Shown here piece by piece: positions 1 through 6,157 of a stretch of 10,706 bases of DNA. Where the stretch lies: positions 1-10,706 of the forward strand of contig CAVGIJ010000032.1 in the NCBI GenBank assembly GCA_963629305.1, given 5' to 3'. This DNA comes from UBA1227 sp963629305. GTDB taxonomy: Bacteria > Bacillota > Clostridia > Oscillospirales > Acutalibacteraceae. The translations under genes were made by a program, and so were the position numbers. How positions within the stretch are numbered: the first letter of the stretch is position 1; each line of letters starts with the position of its first letter. Under the pieces are notes generated by a model, which did no database searches, had not been told where the DNA came from, and was given only the letters and a program-made list of their open reading frames with translations.

Positions 1-1
1 A

Positions 2-556
2 AATAAAAATATTGAAAACGAAGTCGAAAAAACCGTTGATGAGCATGAGGGCTTTACAGTCGGCCTTGCACTTGTTGATGCGCTTCCGGTTATTTTCTTT
101 TCGTGCAGTCTGATAGTTATAGCCACGGCGCTTGCCGGAACCGGCGCAACTTTTTGGATTGTGCTTATAGGTGCACTTATGATTGCACTAGCAGGTCTTT
201 GCAAGGTTGCGTGGAAACTGTGTCTTGGACTCGGAATAGGAGATATTAAAGTTCTGAATAAAATTTTTGTACCGTTCATGGCAACCGGTTTTATGGTTGC
301 AATCTTCGGCGCGGTATTCGGAACAATAAAGCATATTATAAAGTGGAATGCTGTTTTGAAATCCGTTATAACAATTCCTGCGATTATTTTCTTTGTTCTC
401 GGATTCCTCGGCATGGGTGTTATGAGCTTCCTTCGCAAGTCAACAGACAGAGAATCCTTTAACAAGGATGCGAAGAAAAACTGGATTGCACAGTTTGTAA
501 ACGGATTTGCGCAGGGTATGATGTTCCTCGGAATTCTCTTTGCAAGCAAACATTGA
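2..556 (+). CDS. Multi-pass membrane protein of unknown function, 5' end outside window
   Basis: The reading frame is open from base 2 with no usable start codon before 161, so the gene begins upstream of the window; 184 residues are visible. The visible N-terminal stretch is acidic (NEVEKTVDEHEG). It is followed by about four or five hydrophobic segments at visible residues 20-45, 50-72, 88-108, 118-140 and 160-182, separated by short Lys/Arg-rich loops, and it ends in ASKH. A GTG at 161 would give a 131-residue product, but it lies inside the second hydrophobic segment and has no ribosome binding site, so it is not the start. I do not recognise the family; no catalytic or transport signature is visible. 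An intrinsic terminator follows directly, so it is the last gene of its transcript. Confidence 0.8.
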   Translation, partial: NKNIENEVEKTVDEHEGFTVGLALVDALPVIFFSCSLIVIATALAGTGATFWIVLIGALMIALAGLCKVAWKLCLGLGIGDIKVLNKIFVPFMATGFMVAIFGAVFGTIKHIIKWNAVLKSVITIPAIIFFVLGFLGMGVMSFLRKSTDRESFNKDAKKNWIAQFVNGFAQGMMFLGILFASKH

Positions 557-558
557 TT

Positions 559-603
559 AAAAAAATCATCTCAGGCAATACTTTGCTTGAGACGATTTTT
601 TTT
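559..603. terminator. Intrinsic terminator, probably bidirectional
   Basis: Arms at 565-578 and 583-596 pair over 14 bp with two G-T wobbles around a 4-base loop. A T-run follows on the plus strand (596-603), and a matching A-run (559-565) precedes it, so it can also end minus-strand transcripts. It closes the membrane gene ending at 556 and can stop transcription of the VTT gene coming the other way from 749. Confidence 0.85.
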
Positions 604-756
604 GCAATACAGCAAAGTTGAGATATGCGGAGATAACAAGGCAAGGGATGAATTGGTAAAGGGGAATCTGAGACTCGTGCTGTCCGTGTATCAAAATCTC
701 TGCGTGACACTGCATATCATGCAATGCAGGCAAAAGAGGAAATAGGGATTACATAA
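602..756 (+). pseudogene. sigG (remnant): Multiply deleted remnant of a sporulation sigma factor (sigma-G type)
   Basis: Four short pieces match the sigma-G family in the correct order. KVEICG (614-631) is the characteristic sigma-G N-terminus. ARDELVKGNLRLVLSV (641-688) is the end of region 1.2 and region 2.1. RVSKSLRDTAYHAMQAKE (685-738) is the region 2.4/3.0 block. EEIGIT (736-753) resembles the start of the region 4.2 helix-turn-helix, and a stop follows at 754. Intact sigma-G is about 255-260 residues; here about 50 codons survive. The first two pieces share a frame; the third is in another frame and joins the second within the bases around 683-688. The parts between (core of region 2, region 3, most of region 4) are missing, so it cannot work as a sigma factor. 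TTG at 602 could be the old start, but it sits in the terminator T-run and has no ribosome binding site. The 3' end overlaps the end of the VTT gene by 8 bp in antisense. The match was made from memory of the family; the last piece is the least certain. Confidence 0.75.
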
Positions 757-1615
757 GGGCTATGCTGTTTTTCTTTCTGATTTTTGTGAAAATGAAATTC
801 ATTCCGAGAATTCCGACTCCGGACACGAAGAGGATGACCACGAGAGGAACAATAAAGCTTGCCGAGAATGGGTCGCTTACATTGTAACCGATCATCGTAA
901 ATGATATAATTTTCAGTGAATATCCGAGAAGGGAAATGGCAAGATATTTCCAAAAATTGTATCCCATTTTTCCGTACATCTGTGATACAGGGCCTATGGG
1001 TACGGACGGCACTATACGAAGGAGAAAAAGAACAATCGGGTTTCCCGTTCCGTCACCGTTTTCGGTATCTTCGATGAGCTCCCAGATGACATCCGATTTT
1101 TTTGCAAGCTTTGAAAAATTTCCCTCTCCGATATGTTTTCCCCAAAAGTATTTTATAGTAAGAATTATTGTCACACCGACAAAGTTTATAAGCAGGGCAA
1201 TAGGAAAGGGAAATACAAGACCGCTGATAAGGCAGGTTGCCGCAAGAGGAACAAACGAAATGACTGATTTTATGGCATAAAGCAGTAAAAGTGCTGTTAC
1301 TATAAGGGCATAGTTATCAAATTTTACAATGGAGTTTTCGAGTGCTTCCATATATCCCTGAAACTTGATATAGTACTGCTGAGCTTTTGATAATCCGGTG
1401 ATATCCATTGCAGTTTCCACACCGTTTATAACTTCATCTTTTACATGGACGCCTTCACTTTGTGTACTTTGCTTTGATTTTACAAAATTTTCAAAAGGTG
1501 CGGTGATGTCTTTGAAATCTATTACATGGCCCATATAGGCAAGGGCAAATGAAAAAAGTATCAGAATGAACGCAATCGTGTTCATAAATCTGTTTGCTTG
1601 TTTGTTTTTCAGCAA
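749..1615 (-). CDS. VTT-domain (TVP38/TMEM64-like, DedA-related) membrane protein
   Basis: This is an integral membrane protein of about 288 residues. An N-terminal membrane anchor is followed by an extracytoplasmic-looking linker of about 70 residues, then a hydrophobic VTT/SNARE-associated core. The core carries the motif FLLRIVPSVPIGPVSQMYG followed by NFWKYLAISLLG, as in TVP38/TMEM64 and DedA proteins, which are implicated in lipid scrambling and membrane homeostasis; the substrate here cannot be told. The C-terminus is basic (TKIRKKNS). Start choice: a GTG at 1627 would lie inside the AAGGAGG ribosome binding site (1633-1627), so TTG at 1615, 11 bases downstream, is preferred; ATG at 1585 is too far from that site. 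It has its own promoter (1676-1704) and is divergent from the hydrolase at 1782. Confidence 0.85.
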   Translation of the reverse strand: MLKNKQANRFMNTIAFILILFSFALAYMGHVIDFKDITAPFENFVKSKQSTQSEGVHVKDEVINGVETAMDITGLSKAQQYYIKFQGYMEALENSIVKFDNYALIVTALLLLYAIKSVISFVPLAATCLISGLVFPFPIALLINFVGVTIILTIKYFWGKHIGEGNFSKLAKKSDVIWELIEDTENGDGTGNPIVLFLLRIVPSVPIGPVSQMYGKMGYNFWKYLAISLLGYSLKIISFTMIGYNVSDPFSASFIVPLVVILFVSGVGILGMNFIFTKIRKKNSIALM

Positions 1616-1675
1616 AAAAGACTGCACCTCCTTACAAAAAATGTTTCTTTTAATATATGCATGTTATTATCGATT

Positions 1676-1704
1676 ATTATATTCCATTATCAAGAGGCGG
1701 TCAA
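1676..1704 (-). promoter_or_regulatory. Sigma-A promoter of the VTT gene
   Basis: On the minus strand, TTGACC (1704-1699), a 17-base spacer and TATAAT (1681-1676) place the transcription start near 1669. That is about 55 bases before the TTG start, with AAGGAGG in the leader. The -35 box abuts the palindrome at 1706-1723. Confidence 0.75.
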
Positions 1705-1705
1705 C

Positions 1706-1723
1706 AACAGTACTTGTACTGTT
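1706..1723. promoter_or_regulatory. Perfect 18-bp palindrome, candidate operator
   Basis: The sequence is AACAGTAC-TT-GTACTGTT, with 8-bp perfect arms. It sits between the divergent VTT and hydrolase genes, one base upstream of the VTT -35 box and 17 bases upstream of a possible TAAAAT -10 box (1740-1745) of the hydrolase. It has no T-run, so it is more likely a binding site for a dimeric repressor (TetR/MarR/GntR type) than a terminator. No regulator gene lies in the window. Confidence 0.55.
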
Positions 1724-1781
1724 TGGATATACAACAGCATAAAATACGGAAAAGAGATGAAAACAAAAAGGAGAGATTTTT

Positions 1782-2765
1782 ATGATCAGTTTAACCGGGA
1801 AAATTATGTCCGCATACCTCTACAAATTTGCAAATATCAATCCGGAGCGGGTTGATTCCGGTATTCCCGGCGCGAAAGGGCTTGATATTCTGTTTTTCAA
1901 AAAGCCTAACAGAAATATGAAGCATTGGAGTTCAAAAACGAAAAACGGAACAAAATATGAGGTTTATGTTCCAAAGAAAGACGTTCATCCTGACAACGTT
2001 GTCTACTACCTTCACGGCGGTGCATACATAGGAAAACAGAACTGGATTTACAGATACCAGTCACGTTATTTCAGCAAAGCGGCAGGCGGGGCAACGGTTG
2101 TGTATGTTGATTACGATGTTGCTCCAAAGTATGTTTATCCAAGACAGCTTGATCAAGCTATGGATGTATGGAATGAAATAACCGGAAAACTTGGATTCAA
2201 GGCTGAAAATGTTGTGTGCGGCGGAGATTCTGCTGGCGGAAATCTTACTCTTGGTCTTATGCTAAAACTCAGGGATGAGGGCAGACCTATGCCGAGTGGT
2301 GCATTTTGTATCTCTCCGTGGGCAGATATGCTCGCTGAGGGTAAGTCGTATTCAGAAAACTACAATGTTGATGTTCTCTTCGGAAATAAGACAGGATACC
2401 TCGATGATGAGAAGAAAAAACTTCTGATGGACTTTGACCTTTATTGCTGGACAAAGGGAGCGGACAGGAAAAATCCGTATGTTTCGCCTGTGTATGGGGA
2501 CTATCATGGTTTTCCACCAATGTTCTTTACGGTGGGATGTGACGAAATGCTTCGTTCAGATACGGAAACTATAGTGGACAATTTGCGAAAAAACAAAGTT
2601 CCGGTAGGAGTACACAGAGGAAATCATATGTGGCACGCATTCACTATTTATCACGGCATTGTACCTGAAGCAACTGCCGCATTTTCGGATGTTATATCTT
2701 TTATAAGCGACAGATTTGATTATTACGGTTATACATATCCCGGCAGGGAATACAGACTTTCATAA
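1782..2765 (+). CDS. HSL-type alpha/beta hydrolase (esterase/lipase)
   Basis: This 327-residue cytoplasmic enzyme has the hormone-sensitive-lipase-family layout. The oxyanion-hole motif HGG is at 78-80 and the nucleophile elbow GGDSAGG at 147-153, with Ser150. A probable acid Asp254 lies in VGCDEML, and a probable catalytic His285 in NHMWHAF. The family cleaves short-chain carboxylic esters or acylated small molecules; the natural substrate is not evident. There is no signal peptide. The ATG at 1782 is preceded by AGGAGA (1769-1774, spacing 7), which fixes the start. It is transcribed alone, divergently from the VTT gene, and ends at a bidirectional terminator. It shares fold and motifs, but little obvious sequence, with the second hydrolase at 6158. 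That both hydrolases flank the FAD operon suggests, without proving, a shared pathway. Confidence 0.9.
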   Translation: MISLTGKIMSAYLYKFANINPERVDSGIPGAKGLDILFFKKPNRNMKHWSSKTKNGTKYEVYVPKKDVHPDNVVYYLHGGAYIGKQNWIYRYQSRYFSKAAGGATVVYVDYDVAPKYVYPRQLDQAMDVWNEITGKLGFKAENVVCGGDSAGGNLTLGLMLKLRDEGRPMPSGAFCISPWADMLAEGKSYSENYNVDVLFGNKTGYLDDEKKKLLMDFDLYCWTKGADRKNPYVSPVYGDYHGFPPMFFTVGCDEMLRSDTETIVDNLRKNKVPVGVHRGNHMWHAFTIYHGIVPEATAAFSDVISFISDRFDYYGYTYPGREYRLS

Positions 2766-2783
2766 ATAACAAAATTAAAGACA

Positions 2784-2816
2784 AAAAAAGGACGGATAAA
2801 AAATCCGTCCTTTTTT
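2784..2816. terminator. Bidirectional intrinsic terminator between convergent genes
   Basis: A perfect stem of 14 bp (2784-2797 with 2803-2816), including GGACGGAT/ATCCGTCC and flanking A/T runs, encloses a 5-base A loop. The U-tract is good in both directions. It serves the hydrolase ending at 2765 and the minus-strand FAD operon ending at 2835. Confidence 0.95.
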
Positions 2817-2834
2817 ATTTATCAGGAAATCTGA

Positions 2835-3197
2835 TTATTTTATTTCATTTGTTGCAACAATGTCGGCACCTGTTCCGAGAATGTTCTTTATAACTACATC
2901 TCCGATGTGTACGGGAGCCTTTATGGAAGCGGCGTTAACCTCTTTCATTGCGTCAAAGAGCATTTCCTTTGGTATAGCCGTGCTTGATTTTACGGGAACA
3001 ACGTATGCGCTTCCGCCGATAACCTTAACGGTAGATGTGAGAGAGCGCTCGGGATGTGTTACTTCGGCTCTTGCATACTCATCGCCGCGTTTACAGGTAT
3101 TTCCCGTTACCTCGGTGATTTCACCGTTGTCGTTCATTGTAACCTTTATCGGGCATCCACGAGGACATGCAACACAAATTAAATCTCTTGTAATCAT
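2835..3197 (-). CDS. DUF1667 four-cysteine protein, partner of FAD oxidoreductases
   Basis: This is a 120-residue protein of the DUF1667 family. The N-terminus carries CVACPRGC (Cys8, Cys11, Cys15) and GNTCKRG (Cys35). That spacing resembles the [4Fe-4S] site of molybdopterin oxidoreductases, so an Fe-S cluster is a reasonable inference. The C-terminal half (about 58-112) is a small non-cysteine domain rich in Val and Ala. Family members are regularly the last gene after two FAD-dependent dehydrogenases, as here: its ATG follows the upstream stop by 3 bases, with GAGGAGG eight bases before it. It is probably a small electron-transfer subunit of the same complex. It ends at the bidirectional terminator. 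Confidence 0.9.
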   Translation of the reverse strand: MITRDLICVACPRGCPIKVTMNDNGEITEVTGNTCKRGDEYARAEVTHPERSLTSTVKVIGGSAYVVPVKSSTAIPKEMLFDAMKEVNAASIKAPVHIGDVVIKNILGTGADIVATNEIK

Positions 3198-3200
3198 TGT

Positions 3201-4469
3201 TTACGCCTCCTCAATGCTGACGATTATCTCGTCGCCCTTGTTCATGTTCTTAAGATCCTCTGCTTTGATGATAACATTTTCCATCTCACCCGGAGCAAGC
3301 TTGATCTTCTTTTTGTTCCAAAGTTCTTTGTCACCGCATTTTACAACGATTCTCTTATCCTTGTAAACGTTGGCAACACGGAAGTAAATCTTTACGTCTT
3401 CTGTCTGGTTTTTGTTGATGTGCTGCGGAACAGTGTAACGTACACCGTTTATTCCTTTACACTCAACGTACTCGGGAGCTTCAATGCCGTGGATATACTG
3501 AGCGGCACCCTTACCTGCAATCTGTGATTCCTGCGTAACGAAGTCAACGAGGTCATGTACCTGAAGAACGTTACCGCATGCGAACACACCGCTGTGAGAA
3601 GTTTCACGCATCTCGTTTACCTTAGGACCTCTTGTTACCGGATCCATCTCAAGTCCTATCTGCTTTGAAAGCTCGTTCTCGGGAATGAGGCCGACTGAAA
3701 GGAGAACGGTGTCGCAAGGAATGTATTCTTCCGTTCCCGGGATAGGGAGCATATGTTCATCGACATTTGCGATAGTTACGCCTGTAACTCTGTCTTTTCC
3801 GTGAACCTTTATAACAGTGCAGGAGAGGCGAAGCGGAATACCAAAGTCTTCAAGACACTGAACGATATTTCTCTGAAGTCCGCCTGAGTAAGGCATTACC
3901 TCGCATACAACCCTTACCTTTGCACCCTCAAGTGTCATACGACGTGCCATGATAAGACCGATATCACCCGAACCGAGGATAACAACCTCATGTCCCGGCA
4001 TGTATCCGTCAATGTTTACAAACTTCTGAGCTGCACCGGCACTCATTACGCCTGCAGGACGTGAGCCTGCAATGTCAAGTGCTCCGCGCGGACGCTCACG
4101 ACAACCCATTGCAAGGATGATTGCTTTTGCGTTTATTATGAGAAGTCCGTCTTCTTTGTTAGTTGCAATAACCTGATTGTCCTTGTTAAGGTTAAGAACC
4201 ATTGTATCTGTTTTTACGGTGATTTTTGTTTTTTCAACCTGCTCAACAAAGCGATGAGCATATTCGGGACCTGACAATTCTTCACCAAAGTATGTAAGAC
4301 CGAAGCCCGTGTGGATACACTGTTCAAGGATACCGCCAAGTCTCTCGGCTCTCTCGAGTATGATGATGTTTTCTTCCGAAATACCATTGTCACGAGCGGC
4401 AAGGGCTGCTGCCATTCCCGCAGGGCCGCCTCCGACTACGACAAGGTCATAATTCAAAATGTTATTCAT
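3201..4469 (-). CDS. NAD(P)/FAD-dependent oxidoreductase, second gene of GlpA-like operon
   Basis: This 422-residue flavoprotein has two dinucleotide-binding folds: GGGPAG at 13-18 for FAD and GSGDIG at 166-171 for NAD(P). A further FAD motif, GVFACGNVLQVHDLVD, lies near 294-309. This is the class I pyridine nucleotide-disulfide reductase layout, but no CxxC redox disulfide is visible; Cys51 in the GGILEQC motif is a single cysteine. Residues from about 335 to the end form an extra basic domain. It probably passes electrons between NAD(P)H and the partner flavoprotein encoded just upstream. Only 2 bases separate it from that gene, and 3 bases from the DUF1667 gene, so the three are co-transcribed and probably translationally coupled. 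The substrate is unknown. Confidence 0.92.
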   Translation of the reverse strand: MNNILNYDLVVVGGGPAGMAAALAARDNGISEENIIILERAERLGGILEQCIHTGFGLTYFGEELSGPEYAHRFVEQVEKTKITVKTDTMVLNLNKDNQVIATNKEDGLLIINAKAIILAMGCRERPRGALDIAGSRPAGVMSAGAAQKFVNIDGYMPGHEVVILGSGDIGLIMARRMTLEGAKVRVVCEVMPYSGGLQRNIVQCLEDFGIPLRLSCTVIKVHGKDRVTGVTIANVDEHMLPIPGTEEYIPCDTVLLSVGLIPENELSKQIGLEMDPVTRGPKVNEMRETSHSGVFACGNVLQVHDLVDFVTQESQIAGKGAAQYIHGIEAPEYVECKGINGVRYTVPQHINKNQTEDVKIYFRVANVYKDKRIVVKCGDKELWNKKKIKLAPGEMENVIIKAEDLKNMNKGDEIIVSIEEA

Positions 4470-4471
4470 AA

Positions 4472-5911
4472 TTACTTTGTCCTTTCGTAAATAATGTCGG
4501 ATTTACCGCCGAATTTTGTTATCTCGTTGAGCGGCTTATCGAGTTCTTCTGAAAGTATTTCAAGAACTTTTGAACCGCAGAAGCCGCCCTGGCAGCGACC
4601 CATACCTGCACGTGTACGTCTCTTTACACCGTCAATATCTATTGCGCCTGCGGGTGCTTTTATTGCCGCACGGATTTCACCTTCGGTTATTGTCTCACAG
4701 CGGCAGATAATACGTGCGTAATCAGGATTCTCAGCGATAACCTTTTCCTGCTCCTCTGTGGAGAGTTCACGGAAGATGATAGGTTTTTTTCTTGAAGGAT
4801 TGAAGTCAGCCTTAACATCCGGTTTTTCCCCGATTGTCTCAAGGACCATAGTCTCAACATACTCTGCAATGGCAGGAGATGAGGCAAGTCCCGGTGACTC
4901 GATACCTATAAGGTTTATGAAATGATCGTTTGTTTTTGATTTTGCTATCTCAAAATCGTCTGTTGTACAGTGTGAACGTATTCCCGCAAATGAAGTTATC
5001 ATGTCTCTCATTGAAACGGTCGGAACAGATTTCTGAGCTGTTGCAAATACTTCACGGAGTGCGCCGACACGTACGGATGTATCATCCTTGTCCTCAATGT
5101 TTATCGCACTCGGTCCTACAAGAATGTTGTGGTGACAGGTAGGAGTAACAAGAATACCTTTACCCATTTCGTTAGGACACTGGAAGATTGTATGTGTGCA
5201 GAGTCCGGCACATGCACGGTCGAGAAGACCGTATTCGCCGAGACGTGGGATTATTTCAAATTCCTCGCCGTCAAATTTCTTTGCGATAACCTCTGCATAA
5301 AGACCTGCGGCATTTATAACGAGCTTTGACTGAAGTTCTTTTTTGTCAGCAGATTTTATTGAGAAAACCCCGTCGCTGAATGAAATCTCTTCAACAGGGA
5401 AATTTCTTTCAAATTCTACTCCGTTGCCTACAGCACATTCTGCTGCTGCAATTGCAAGCTCATATGGGCTTACAATACCGGCTGATTTTGCCCAAAGAGC
5501 TCCTACTGCATTTTCGCTGATATTCGGTTCAAGTTCCTTAAGCTTTGCAGCGTCAATGATTTCCATTGAAGGAACGCCGTTTGCGAGACCTCTTTCATAG
5601 AGTTCTTTAACTGTCTCCATTTCTTTGTCTGAAAAGGCAACGACCAAAGAGCCGTTTTTTTCATAAGGAACATAAAGAGTTTCACATGTTTCCTTCATCA
5701 TTTCGCAACCGCGAACATTCAACTTTGCTTTGAGTGTGCCGTTTTTTGCGTCAAAACCGGCGTGAACAATACCGCTGTTTGCTTTTGAGGTTCCCATTGC
5801 AACGTCAGATGTTTTTTCAATAAGTACAGTTTTGAGGTTGTACTTTGAAAGGGCTCTGGCGGTGAGAGAACCGACAACGCCGGCACCGATTATGGCAATA
5901 TCATATACCAT
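4472..5911 (-). CDS. GlpA/LhgO-like FAD dehydrogenase with C-terminal BFD-type [2Fe-2S] domain
   Basis: This is a 479-residue protein of the DAO-type FAD dehydrogenase family (COG0579-like). It has an N-terminal FAD fold with GAGVVG (9-14), a TSKANSGIVHAGFD block (41-54), NAAG (200-203), and a C-terminal GIESPGLASSPAIAEYV segment (337-352). Residues 400-456 form a bacterioferritin-associated-ferredoxin-like [2Fe-2S] domain with CRC (Cys403, Cys405) and CQGGFC (Cys440, Cys445). Relatives oxidise glycerol-3-phosphate or L-2-hydroxyglutarate-like 2-hydroxyacids. No glpK or glycerol transporter is present, so I leave the substrate open. It is the first gene of the three-gene operon. The ATG at 5911 has GGAAGGAG (5929-5922) ten bases upstream. 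No signal peptide or membrane span is visible. Confidence 0.92.
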   Translation of the reverse strand: MVYDIAIIGAGVVGSLTARALSKYNLKTVLIEKTSDVAMGTSKANSGIVHAGFDAKNGTLKAKLNVRGCEMMKETCETLYVPYEKNGSLVVAFSDKEMETVKELYERGLANGVPSMEIIDAAKLKELEPNISENAVGALWAKSAGIVSPYELAIAAAECAVGNGVEFERNFPVEEISFSDGVFSIKSADKKELQSKLVINAAGLYAEVIAKKFDGEEFEIIPRLGEYGLLDRACAGLCTHTIFQCPNEMGKGILVTPTCHHNILVGPSAINIEDKDDTSVRVGALREVFATAQKSVPTVSMRDMITSFAGIRSHCTTDDFEIAKSKTNDHFINLIGIESPGLASSPAIAEYVETMVLETIGEKPDVKADFNPSRKKPIIFRELSTEEQEKVIAENPDYARIICRCETITEGEIRAAIKAPAGAIDIDGVKRRTRAGMGRCQGGFCGSKVLEILSEELDKPLNEITKFGGKSDIIYERTK

Positions 5912-5939
5912 ATTTTTTCTTCTCCTTCCGCATTAAAAA

Positions 5940-5974
5940 TGACCCATTACATATAATTATATGTGATTAGGTCA
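5940..5974. promoter_or_regulatory. Imperfect 35-bp palindrome in the FAD-operon leader, candidate operator
   Basis: A perfect 16-bp core palindrome (ACATATAATTATATGT, 5949-5964) is framed by TGACC (5940-5944) and GGTCA (5970-5974), so the whole is an inverted repeat with short mismatched spacers. It lies 29 bases upstream of the FAD operon start codon and contains TATAAT on both strands. It could be an operator, a -10 region, or both. Confidence 0.5.
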
Positions 5975-5987
5975 CAATCCACATAGA

Positions 5988-6016
5988 ATATTAGCATTTG
6001 TTGTACAATAAATCAA
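5988..6016 (-). promoter_or_regulatory. Possible promoter of the FAD operon
   Basis: On the minus strand, TTGATT (6016-6011), a 17-base spacer and TAATAT (5993-5988) would start transcription near 5981, just before the palindrome. The match to consensus is only moderate. The TATAAT inside the palindrome is an alternative -10, but its -35 position reads ATGTGG. Confidence 0.4.
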
Positions 6017-6097
6017 TAAAAAACGAGTTCAATTGTTCAATTTTTAACAATTTTAGTTATTAAGCCAAAACAGTGACTTTTCAGATAACGCAAATTG

Positions 6098-6126
6098 TTG
6101 ACTTTTTTTACTGTCTTGTCTAAAAT
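6098..6126 (+). promoter_or_regulatory. Sigma-A promoter of the second hydrolase
   Basis: TTGACT (6098-6103), a 17-base spacer and TAAAAT (6121-6126) place the start near 6133, leaving a short leader with GGAGG. The heptamer AATTGTT overlaps the -35 box (6093-6099). Confidence 0.75.
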
Positions 6127-6157
6127 TGAAGAGGAGATTTTTTTGGAGGTAATTATT

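Noticed and set aside
602..756. A short functional gene encoding a mini sigma factor
   Set aside because: The pieces lie in different frames, the likely start is inside a terminator T-run without a ribosome binding site, and most of regions 2 to 4 is missing.
936..1280. Plus-strand ORF of 114 codons
   Set aside because: It lies antisense inside the VTT gene, which has family motifs, a promoter and a ribosome binding site; the translation shows no recognisable domain.
1598..1855. Plus-strand ORF of 85 codons ahead of the first hydrolase
   Set aside because: It runs through the divergent promoters and palindrome and overlaps the start of the hydrolase in another frame.
6095..6157. Upstream TTG start extending the second hydrolase by 21 residues
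   Set aside because: It lies upstream of the -35 box of the good promoter at 6098-6126, while ATG at 6158 has a strong GGAGG site at proper spacing.
5912..6157. Riboswitch or small RNA in the divergent intergenic region
   Set aside because: No recognisable riboswitch core and no terminator-like hairpin with a T-run; promoter and operator-like elements explain the space better.
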